From: Candidatus Trichofilum aggregatum
GTDB taxonomy: Bacteria; Chloroflexota; Anaerolineae; Promineifilales; Promineifilaceae
DNA length: 22,049 bases
Assembly (NCBI GenBank): GCA_016716885.1
Contig: JADJUV010000082.1
Coordinates: forward strand, 1 to 22,049
Reading direction: 5' to 3'
The notes beneath the pieces were generated by a model, which was given only the letters and a program-made list of their open reading frames with translations, did no database searches and was not told the DNA's origin. The position numbers and the translations under genes are program-made. This document shows positions 16,234 through 21,625 of the stretch, in pieces; positions within the stretch are counted from its first letter, which is position 1; every line of letters begins with the position of its first letter.

Positions 16234-18256
16234 TAGGCGTAGGGGGGCGATTGGTTGGCAGAGGCAAGGGATGGTTGTGGGGTAGCAACAAGTCCTGGAA
16301 CCAGAACGGGTTTCCTGAAAACCCAGTTCGGGGTGGTGTGCTGGGTGGTGCTGCCAGTGTTTGCACCAGTTCAGCACCTACTTGCACCACCTCGCGGGGC
16401 AAGGGAGCAACAAAGGGTGGGTGAACAAAAACCGGCTCTGTTTCCTCAAGAGAACCTGAACCAGAGGCTGATTCCCCTAGCCATGTCGGAGCCGGGTGAG
16501 TCATCACCGGACGACTGGTGAGAAAGGCGCGAATCTCCGCCTCGCTGGGGGCAAAGGCCACACCCCGCACCAACTTATCGAAAACCACCATGAATTGCCG
16601 ATCTTGCAGTTTCTCCGCCCCCGTTGCACTCAACACGAGCCGGCTGGCGTCGGGGTCTTTGACGCGGAAGGCGACCGAGGTGCAATTGCGACGAATACGC
16701 AGGTCAATGCTTTTGTGGGAAGGATCCTGCAAACCCAAAGCGAGATGAATATCGGTCTTCCGTCCTTCGGCGGCCACCATCCGTGCGACTCGCCATAAGG
16801 CTTCCCGTTGTTTACCTTCCAGGGCATCAGCCAGATTAGCAAACTCATCAATGACAACCAGAATCCGCGGGCCGGGGTGGGGAGTACCGGGCGGTAAGTT
16901 AATTCGGTCCCAGGTGCTGGTACGTAACTGACGCAGAATCGCCAGTCGTTGTTGAACTAGTTCGTATAGTAGTGCAAGTTGTTCAATCGCTATCTCGGCT
17001 TCGGGCAACAGAACGGTATGCACATTGGGGTGATCGTCAAACGGCAGAAAATCCAGTCCCGAACGATCATAAATGATGGCCTGCCAGCCATTCGCCAAGG
17101 CCGAAGTGAGGAGCGGCCAGATGCCATACCGTGTTTTGCCGCTCCCCGTCGTCCCGGCCATGAGCCAATGAGGGTATTTCTCCAGATTTGCGGTCAGTAA
17201 GCCGTTTGCGCCTAACCCCAAGGGGATGCCGTTGCCCTGCCAGGATGAAAAGAGCGACCAGGGGGCATCGGGTGGGGGTAAGCCTGCGTCAACGGGCAGT
17301 TGGAACTGAGACTGATCACGCACGGGGGCGTGGGTAGGGGCGGCGAGTTGGCGGATGTGGCCGGTGTTGCGGTTGGGCTGCATCACGATGGGGTAGGGGG
17401 GATGGAACGCCTGACGCAGTTCAACCGCTTGACTGCGAGCGGTGGTCATGTTTTGCAGTTCGGGGGCGGCCAGTTGGGGCATGAGCGTGCCTTGCGGCCG
17501 CATCTCCACCACCGGGCCAAACATACGGCCAGGGTCAACAATCGTCCTTTGCCCCTTCGGGCCATCTTGAATGTATAGGGTCCGACCAAAGGGGCCGGTG
17601 GGAACCAGCCGGTGACGGGCATCCCAGGCACGGACGGCGATGAGGATGGCCCAACTGCCCAGAGCGGCAATGAGAATGATGAGGGCGATGCCGAACACCC
17701 AGGGGCCGTAGGTTTTCAACGGCTGGAGCTTCCGTTCTCGCTCCAGACGCATCGCTTCTCGGGCCGCGGCCGCGGCCTGAGTGGTGGCCGTGGCAAAATC
17801 TGCCTGAGCCGTGCCCGTGGCCCGGATGCTGTCCTGGGTAGCCTGGGCGATGGCGGTCGAGGTGGCCTGACCTGCCTGGAAGGTAGCGGTGACTTGAACC
17901 GCCTGCGCCGTGCCGGTGGCTTGCGCGGCCGCGATGGTGGCCGTGGCTTGATAAGCCTGGAACGTGGCCGTGGTTTCGATGGCCATGCGGGTAGATTGGG
18001 CGGCGTAGGTCGCGGCCGCGTACCCCGCTTCGGTCGTGGCAACTTGGGCCGTGGCGGCAATCGAGCGGGCCAGGAACTCGGCTTCCTGGGCCGATGTCGT
18101 CTGGGTCGCCTGAGCCGCCAGCCGGTAGCTATCCCAGGCGGCCGTGGCTTGCAGGTCGTCGGGGGCGTTGCGGGGGACAGCGGACGGTGTGCCACAGGCA
18201 GAAAGCCAGAGCAGGGTAAGAAGGGCGAGGGTGGGGATGAGGTGTCGAGTAGGCAT
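16124..18256 (-). CDS. FtsK/TraB-type DNA translocase with lipoprotein-like N-terminus (710 aa)
   Basis: ATG 18256 opens a signal with lipobox LSAC (Cys21); GTG 18265 is an alternative start. Residues 30-180 are Ala/Thr/Gln-rich, built from TATAQAxQAT-like units and predicted helical. A membrane segment follows (VFGIALIILIAALGSWAILIAV, about 187-208), then a cytoplasmic ATPase. Walker A is GTTGSGKT (368-375), Walker B is ILVVIDEF (465-472), and the downstream GLQDPSHKSIDLRIRRNC segment is characteristic of FtsK/SpoIIIE and actinomycete TraB pumps. Such pumps move double-stranded DNA through a hexameric ring during plasmid or AICE transfer. The final residues (after about 660) read through a Pro-rich stretch and probably differ from the ancestral HTH end (see 16057-16233). 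The nearby DUF2637 gene supports conjugation. A lipid-anchored FtsK pump is unusual. Confidence 0.8.
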   Translation of the reverse strand: MPTRHLIPTLALLTLLWLSACGTPSAVPRNAPDDLQATAAWDSYRLAAQATQTTSAQEAEFLARSIAATAQVATTEAGYAAATYAAQSTRMAIETTATFQAYQATATIAAAQATGTAQAVQVTATFQAGQATSTAIAQATQDSIRATGTAQADFATATTQAAAAAREAMRLERERKLQPLKTYGPWVFGIALIILIAALGSWAILIAVRAWDARHRLVPTGPFGRTLYIQDGPKGQRTIVDPGRMFGPVVEMRPQGTLMPQLAAPELQNMTTARSQAVELRQAFHPPYPIVMQPNRNTGHIRQLAAPTHAPVRDQSQFQLPVDAGLPPPDAPWSLFSSWQGNGIPLGLGANGLLTANLEKYPHWLMAGTTGSGKTRYGIWPLLTSALANGWQAIIYDRSGLDFLPFDDHPNVHTVLLPEAEIAIEQLALLYELVQQRLAILRQLRTSTWDRINLPPGTPHPGPRILVVIDEFANLADALEGKQREALWRVARMVAAEGRKTDIHLALGLQDPSHKSIDLRIRRNCTSVAFRVKDPDASRLVLSATGAEKLQDRQFMVVFDKLVRGVAFAPSEAEIRAFLTSRPVMTHPAPTWLGESASGSGSLEETEPVFVHPPFVAPLPREVVQVGAELVQTLAAPPSTPPRTGFSGNPFWFQDLLLPHNHPLPLPTNRPPTPNGAGVYPSPVPAGIIQEPDLPSGLWLQEWQSLWLGQ

Positions 18257-18302
18257 AGGCTTCACTTGGGGGCCGCTGGCGGCTGGTGGCTGGCTGTTGG
18301 TT

Positions 18303-18344
18303 GGCTAGCGGCCAACGGCTAGCGGCCAACGGCTAACCGCTAAC
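18303..18344. repeat. Three 14-bp tandem units
   Basis: GGCTAGCGGCCAAC occurs twice head-to-tail (18303-18330), followed by a diverged third unit GGCTAACCGCTAAC (18331-18344). It lies between the small membrane-protein gene and the translocase start, so it could act as a binding array or be simple-sequence expansion. The stop codon of the 18340-18591 frame falls inside the last unit. Confidence 0.75.
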
Positions 18345-18591
18345 GGCCCTCTTCAGTCCAAAACACATCGGGCCATTCACCGTCTTCCCAACCTGGGGGA
18401 ATGGTGAAAGGGACGATTTCGATCTCGTCCGGGTAGGCATAGCCGGTGACCGGTGGCTGGGGCGAACGGGAACCAGGGATGCTGTTTGGCTCAGGGCATC
18501 GAAGAAAGGCGCATACGGCGCGGCCCGGAACGCGGCCGCAAATGGGGCAAGGGCTGAACGCGGCCGCGTGTGGGCCAGTAGCCTGAAACTG
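18340..18591 (-). pseudogene. Coding-like frame continuing the 18817 membrane protein after a frame break
   Basis: After a TGA at 18592-18594 a third minus-strand frame reads PHAAAFSPCPICGR, then PQPPVTGYAYPDEIEIVPFT and IPPGWEDGEWPDVFW, ending TAG at 18340-18342. The composition (acidic, Trp/Pro/Gly) looks like real protein, more so than the Arg/Pro-rich ends of the two competing frames. It has no start codon of its own. Most likely it is the lost C-terminal half of the 18817 gene, separated by a small indel around two GCGGCCGC copies at 18532 and 18559. Confidence 0.5.
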
Positions 18592-18817
18592 TCAGCCAAC
18601 CGAACAAACCCAGACCGGCCACAACGACCAGCCCCAATGTTCCCGCCAGACAGGTCATACCGAACACGGCCAGACCGGTGACGTTGGCTTGGGCTTGCAT
18701 GGCCGTCGCGGCCGCGGTGTGGGCCTGGGCTTCGGCCACACGGGGAGCGTTCAGGGCCACGGCCAGGATGATGAGGGCGATGAGAGTGAGCAGGGTGAGG
18801 ACAAGAAAACGGGTCAT
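18491..18817 (-). CDS. Small two-span membrane protein of the mobile element (108 aa, C-terminus doubtful)
   Basis: GAGGTAA lies 5 nt before ATG 18817. Residues 4-22 (FLVLTLLTLIALIILAVAL) and about 46-74 (VTGLAVFGMTCLAGTLGLVVVAGLGLFGWL) are membrane spans. They flank an Ala/Gln/Thr-rich stretch like the one in the neighbouring translocase, so the segments may pair at the outer face. After about residue 78 the frame becomes Arg/Pro-rich and stops at 18491, while another frame carries more protein-like sequence (18340-18591), so the C-terminus may be frameshifted. Its place between the DUF2637 and translocase genes fits the small spread/mating-pore membrane proteins of actinomycete elements. 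No specific family was recognised. Confidence 0.6.
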   Translation of the reverse strand: MTRFLVLTLLTLIALIILAVALNAPRVAEAQAHTAAATAMQAQANVTGLAVFGMTCLAGTLGLVVVAGLGLFGWLTVSGYWPTRGRVQPLPHLRPRSGPRRMRLSSMP

Positions 18818-18838
18818 GGGTTTACCTCAGAAATGGGT

Positions 18839-18881
18839 ACACGGATTAACACGGGTGACACGGATAGAAGAAACACGGATG
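18839..18881. repeat. Iterated ACACGG(A/G)T motif
   Basis: Four ACACGG-type units (ACACGGATTA, ACACGGGTG, ACACGGATAG, ACACGGATGG) sit in the 87-bp gap between the DUF2637 and small membrane-protein genes. A similar pair (GCACGGATATTCACGGATTA) lies near 7446-7465. No function can be assigned; read on the minus strand it is an iterated ATCCGTGT. Confidence 0.6.
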
Positions 18882-18904
18882 GTGAACGGTTAGACGTACA
18901 CCGT

Positions 18905-19759
18905 TCACCGGGGCAAGACTTCCCAACCGTGTCCGTTTTTGTGGAGTTGGCCGTTGGTCTGTAATTCGTTCACGTAACCACTCACGGTTGATTTGGATCG
19001 TTTAATGACTTCGGCGATTTCGGTCAAACTGGCGTTCGGGTGTTCGGCCAAAAAGCGAGCAAGCGTTTCAATGGCTTCTTGTTTGGCACTATCTCGTGCG
19101 GCCCTGGCCCGTTCAATACTGTCAGAATCGGAGGTTTGTTCGGCTTTTTGCAGCGATTTTTGTTCGGCGCGAAGTTCTTGGAGTTCGGACTCCAGGGCTT
19201 CTTTCTTGGCCGTGAGCTGTTCAATTTGAGTTGTCAGTATCGTAACCTCGGCGTTGTGCTGGTCAATCACTACCTGCATCTCATCACGCCGAACACGGAT
19301 TAGTTCGTCAAGTTCGGCCTGCTTCTGGCCAATCGCTTCAAACAGTTCTTGTAAACTTTGGATAGCCCCCGAACGCTGAACGATTCCCTTGATCTGACCC
19401 ATGAGCAGTTCAAACGAAAGGAACAGAGCCAATGGGGGAATAGCGGCCAGAACACGGGAAAGAAATGTGGCTGGGGCGTGAACGATGTTCAGGATGACGC
19501 TCAACACGGTAAAGGCCCCAACCAAAATCCAGGGGTAGAGGGTATGCTGGCGGTTCAGGCTGGCCTGCAAGACGCTCAGGCTGAAAACGATGATGGCCCC
19601 GTCCACAATGGCCGGGTAAATCCAGGACTTGCCAGCGGGGATGCCGTTGGTGGCGGCCAGGTGTTTCAGGGCGTCAAAAGAGAGCAGGAACGCGGCCGCG
19701 GCCAGCAGAAAAACAAGGACACCAGTCAGGGTAGAAATAAGGGTGTTGGTTCGGTTCAT
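18905..19759 (-). CDS. DUF2637-type membrane protein with coiled coil and winged-helix C-terminus (284 aa)
   Basis: Four membrane spans lie within residues 8-125 and carry DUF2637 landmarks: SFDALKHLAATNGI, WIYPAIVDGAIIVFSL, YPWILVGAFTVLSVILN with a following HAPA, and a PPLALFLSFELL span. In actinomycete plasmids and AICEs, DUF2637/Spd-type proteins accompany the FtsK-like TraB pump and act in intercellular transfer or spread. Residues 130-215 are a heptad-rich Glu/Gln/Lys coiled coil (EQLTAKKEALESELQELRAE). Residues 235-284 form a winged helix (NASLTEIAEVIKRSKSTVSGYVNEL). It may therefore connect the membrane to element DNA. ATG 19759 has GGAG 7 nt upstream. It sits 54 bp after the 115-aa gene and 87 bp before the next one. 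Confidence 0.75.
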   Translation of the reverse strand: MNRTNTLISTLTGVLVFLLAAAAFLLSFDALKHLAATNGIPAGKSWIYPAIVDGAIIVFSLSVLQASLNRQHTLYPWILVGAFTVLSVILNIVHAPATFLSRVLAAIPPLALFLSFELLMGQIKGIVQRSGAIQSLQELFEAIGQKQAELDELIRVRRDEMQVVIDQHNAEVTILTTQIEQLTAKKEALESELQELRAEQKSLQKAEQTSDSDSIERARAARDSAKQEAIETLARFLAEHPNASLTEIAEVIKRSKSTVSGYVNELQTNGQLHKNGHGWEVLPR

Positions 19760-19813
19760 CAGATACTCCAGATGAAAAGTGCAGTTGGCAGAAGAAACAG
19801 GGCGGGAAAAGGG

Positions 19814-20161
19814 TTAACACTCGGCAGGCTGGAAACTGGCGGGCAAGAGAGCATCCCAGCACAGTCCGGTTGAGGTAGGGGCAGGCATCAAAACGGGTGC
19901 GACCATGCCGTATTCCATCAGCTTCACCAGACACCAAGCCACGAAGGCTTCGTTGGTTTCAGGGTGATCGCCGTCGGCAATGGTGTCAAAGGCAGCTTCT
20001 CGGCACGCGGCCGCGATTTCCGCCAGGGTCATCGGTGTTTCCGGGCGAACCAGTTCACCGACGATGCCGCCAGTGCTGTACCAGAATTGCCACGCCTGAC
20101 GGGGGAAAGAACGCATCTGGCCGTTAACATGGGTGGTGCGGACAAAACGAAGGGGGTTCAT
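19814..20161 (-). CDS. Hypothetical mobile-element protein, first gene of the operon (115 aa)
   Basis: ATG 20161 is preceded by AGGAG with about 8 nt spacing. The product has an Arg/His-rich start (MNPLRFVRTTHVNGQMRSF), aromatic residues (QAWQFWYSTGG) and a helical acidic middle (TLAEIAAACREAAFDTIADG, AFVAWCLVKLMEYGM). No signal peptide, membrane span or known motif is seen. It is the first gene after a leader of about 330 nt with promoter, terminator and hairpins, and is followed by the DUF2637 gene on the same strand. Early position could mean a regulatory or accessory role, but no family is recognised. Confidence 0.65.
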   Translation of the reverse strand: MNPLRFVRTTHVNGQMRSFPRQAWQFWYSTGGIVGELVRPETPMTLAEIAAACREAAFDTIADGDHPETNEAFVAWCLVKLMEYGMVAPVLMPAPTSTGLCWDALLPASFQPAEC

Positions 20162-20200
20162 GGGCTATTCTCCTGTACTGAGCAACAACCTGAGCGGTAA

Positions 20201-20248
20201 CGGAACTGGCGGTGGGTGAGAGTGAGGACACAGTGCCCGCCAGTTCCG
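20201..20248 (-). promoter_or_regulatory. 12-bp perfect inverted repeat in operon leader
   Basis: CGGAACTGGCGG (20201-20212) and CCGCCAGTTCCG (20237-20248) are perfect complements separated by 24 nt. In the minus-strand transcript they form a strong hairpin directly after the intrinsic terminator and about 40 nt before the first gene's start. It could be an antiterminator, translation-control hairpin or protein-binding site. Confidence 0.65.
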
Positions 20249-20273
20249 AACTGAATAGCCCCAACCAGACAAT

Positions 20274-20306
20274 AAAAAAGGCCGTTCCCGGAAACCAGGA
20301 ACGGCC
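20274..20306 (-). terminator. Rho-independent terminator in leader of the transfer operon
   Basis: On the minus strand GGCCGTTCC (20306-20298) pairs with GGAACGGCC (20288-20280) across a 9-nt loop and is followed directly by six T's (20279-20274). It sits between the promoter at 20500-20526 and the first gene (20161), so unregulated transcripts should end here. Confidence 0.85.
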
Positions 20307-20439
20307 ATTGACTGGTAGTGAAGAGTGACCAGTTACCCATAACAAACAACCAGCGGTGAAGCTGGATGCTGACAGGAAAACTGATTGTGCTACACTAGAA
20401 AGCAGTCGGTGGCCTGTTTGCGCAGGTTACCGATTAGAC

Positions 20440-20470
20440 GTGCGCGAGGTGCTAGTAACACCTTGCGCAC
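20440..20470. promoter_or_regulatory. Imperfect inverted repeat near promoter, possible operator
   Basis: GTGCGCGAGGTG (20440-20451) and CACCTTGCGCAC (20459-20470) pair over 12 positions with one mismatch and a 7-nt centre (CTAGTAA). It is roughly 25-55 bp downstream of the predicted start point, a common position for a repressor roadblock. It might also be an element-end or replication site. Confidence 0.5.
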
Positions 20471-20499
20471 GTTGCATTTAGGGGTATTCAGTTAAGTGC

Positions 20500-20526
20500 A
20501 TTATACAGCCAATTCACTATTGTCAA
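20500..20526 (-). promoter_or_regulatory. Consensus-like sigma70-type promoter
   Basis: On the minus strand TTGACA (20526-20521) and TATAAT (20505-20500) both match consensus exactly. The spacing is 15 bp, shorter than the usual 17. It points towards the leader and transfer genes. Confidence 0.6.
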
Positions 20527-20538
20527 TCAAGCCTGATG

Positions 20539-20740
20539 TCATCGCGATAAGCCCCTTTGCTGACGGCTACGAATGTATTCTTCCATATCTTCTGGGGTTG
20601 TAACCCAAGCTATTACCAATCTTTTGTGCTTTCAAACGGCCCTTCTTAGCTATCTGATTGAGATAAACATGACTAAAGCCATACATCGCGGCCGCGTCAG
20701 CCAAAGAAATGAGTCGGGTTTTGTCGTCGGGTTCAGGCAT
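20539..20740 (-). pseudogene. Excisionase/MerR-like small helix-turn-helix gene with one-base frameshift
   Basis: ATG 20740 reads MPEPDDKTRLISLADAAAMY, GFSHVYLNQIAKKGRL and KAQKIGNS, a typical AlpA/excisionase-like HTH that lists a target-recognition turn followed by a basic strand. The frame then becomes LGYNPRRYGR and stops at 20567. The alternative frame continues WVTTPEDMEEYIRSRQQRGLSR to a TGA at 20539-20541, the expected ending of the family. One extra T in AGCTTGGG (about 20615) causes the break. It may be a true mutation or a sequencing error. If repaired, the product is about 66 aa and could regulate excision or the adjacent transfer operon, whose promoter lies just downstream. Confidence 0.65.
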
Positions 20741-20799
20741 GGTGATAGGAGAGGGTTGGTTTTCTATGTTTTGTTGGCGAGTAGTATAACACAGGTCGC
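20688..20799. repeat. 112-bp direct repeat, copy 1 (promoter and start of HTH gene)
   Basis: This matches 21163-21274 with two mismatches by eye. It covers the first 15-16 codons of the HTH gene, its untranslated region and a TGTTATACT -10-like box on the minus strand (near 20781-20792). The left edge is a GCGGCCGC octamer. Confidence 0.9.
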
Positions 20800-21162
20800 A
20801 ACTACACTATGCTCCTACAACCACCCTCTAGCGAGACACCCTGCCACCTTTTCACAATCGGACGCCCATGCAATTCCCTTTTCACCTTGCAAATACGCCC
20901 AATGTCACCTTAACGCCTCTGCTTATTCGCCCATCCGCCTTCCCGCCACTCCCCGCGAGCATTCGCCCCGCGAACCCCAAACCCCCTTGCTTTCCCAATG
21001 GCAAATTGTTTCCGCGAACAGGTTCATGTGCGCCCATAGGTTGCTCTGAGCGCGTCGGCTCGGGTGAGATGGATTGTATTCAGCCAGCCTCAAACATTCG
21101 TTTGACGGTTTTCTGACCAAGAGGAAGGTGTTTTGCTGACGAGGGATCTGGTTGGTCGCAAT
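20800..21162. other. Degenerate region with second HTH-type fragment
   Basis: There is no intact gene. On the minus strand about 21080-21160 one frame reads AKHLPLGQKTVKRMFEAG then stops; this resembles the recognition helix of another excisionase-like protein. The remaining sequence up to 20800 has only Pro/Arg-rich shadow frames and nothing I can support. Confidence 0.35.
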
Positions 21163-21215
21163 GCGGCCGCGTCAGCCAAAGAAATGAGTCGGGTTTTGTC
21201 GTCGGGTTCGGGCAT
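21090..21215 (-). pseudogene. Truncated second copy of the HTH gene start
   Basis: ATG 21215 repeats MPEPDDKTRLISLADAAA exactly, then diverges right after the GCGGCCGC octamer into unrelated residues and stops at 21090 (41 codons). The HTH turn is absent in this frame; a different frame carries HTH-like residues (GQKTVKRMFEAG). It is a chimera created by the duplication, not a functional gene. Confidence 0.6.
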
Positions 21216-21274
21216 GGTGATAGGAGAAGGTTGGTTTTCTATGTTTTGTTGGCGAGTAGTATAACACAGGTCGC
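21163..21274. repeat. 112-bp direct repeat, copy 2
   Basis: Second copy of 20688-20799, 475 bp away. Both of its edges are GCGGCCGC octamers (21163-21170 and 21273-21280). Confidence 0.9.
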
Positions 21275-21280
21275 GGCCGC

Positions 21281-21625
21281 TTTTGCATGAGGACGAGCAG
21301 CTGGCTCCGTACACGCATAGGCAAAGCAAACCAGATATGGAACAGTACAGGGTGCTTTATTATTGTGGTGTCTACACCCTTTGGCTTAACTTCACATTCA
21401 GGAATTGCTTTTTTGATCCATCATCTCTGTGACATCTATATAGGTCATAAAGATTTCCAAAAATTGATGTATAAAGTGATAAGGAATTCTCAGTTATCTG
21501 TTAAAGAATCCAAAGATCGTTTTCAGATCAACCTTGAACACAGGTTGATAATGTGTTTCTCCATAAATCGGCATTTTTCCGACTACAAAACAGAATTCAA
21601 TTTCACATCCCGAAATGAATAAGTG
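21281..21625. other. AT-richer stretch ahead of the helicase, without a convincing gene
   Basis: Base composition drops sharply and GCGGCCGC disappears. A plus-strand frame runs to a TAA at 21620-21622, 3 nt before the helicase ATG (possible start near 21287, about 111 codons). Its product is unlike any family I know and lacks a clear ribosome site. It could be a short upstream gene of the defence operon, or noncoding. Confidence 0.3.

Larger units (their letters stand above)
20162..20493 (-). ncRNA. Candidate leader RNA or short terminated RNA upstream of the transfer operon
   Basis: From the likely start point near 20493 to the ATG at 20161 there is no credible protein. The region holds, in transcript order, an imperfect inverted repeat (20440-20470), a terminator (20274-20306) and a 12-bp hairpin (20201-20248). 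If transcription stops at the terminator, an RNA of about 220 nt results. If it reads through, the transfer genes are expressed. This fits attenuation or a regulatory RNA, but no ligand-binding class is recognised. Confidence 0.5.
163..21280. repeat. Highly iterated palindrome GCGGCCGC, about 52 copies
   Basis: Copies were read by eye at, for example, 163, 462, 550, 679, 938, 1288, 1365, 1621, 1726, 2310, 2997, 3722, 5098, 6624, 6667, 7158, 8497, 10610, 11744, 13881, 14815, 15151, 17766, 18011, 18532, 18559, 19691, 20688, 21163 and 21273. About one copy would be expected in 22 kb at 55-60% GC. Many are extended to CGCGGCCGCG. In genes it is usually read as Ala-Ala-Ala; exceptions include 4356 (RPQ), 5780 (RGR) and 6624 (GRI). 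There are none between about 8505-10230, 11752-13448, 15676-17493 or after 21281. Confidence 0.95.

Noticed and set aside
17612..18322. Plus-strand frame of 236 codons rich in Gly and Arg
   Set aside because: It mirrors the Ala/Thr-rich stalk of the translocase on the opposite strand; no start signal or domain.
20124..20349. Two minus-strand frames of 60-75 codons in the operon leader
   Set aside because: They run through the terminator and hairpin structures, have no ribosome site and unlikely composition; the RNA structures explain the region better.
163..21280. GCGGCCGC copies as NotI linker or cloning artefacts
   Set aside because: They occur inside conserved protein domains in frame, with many different flanks, and keep the reading frames of intact genes.
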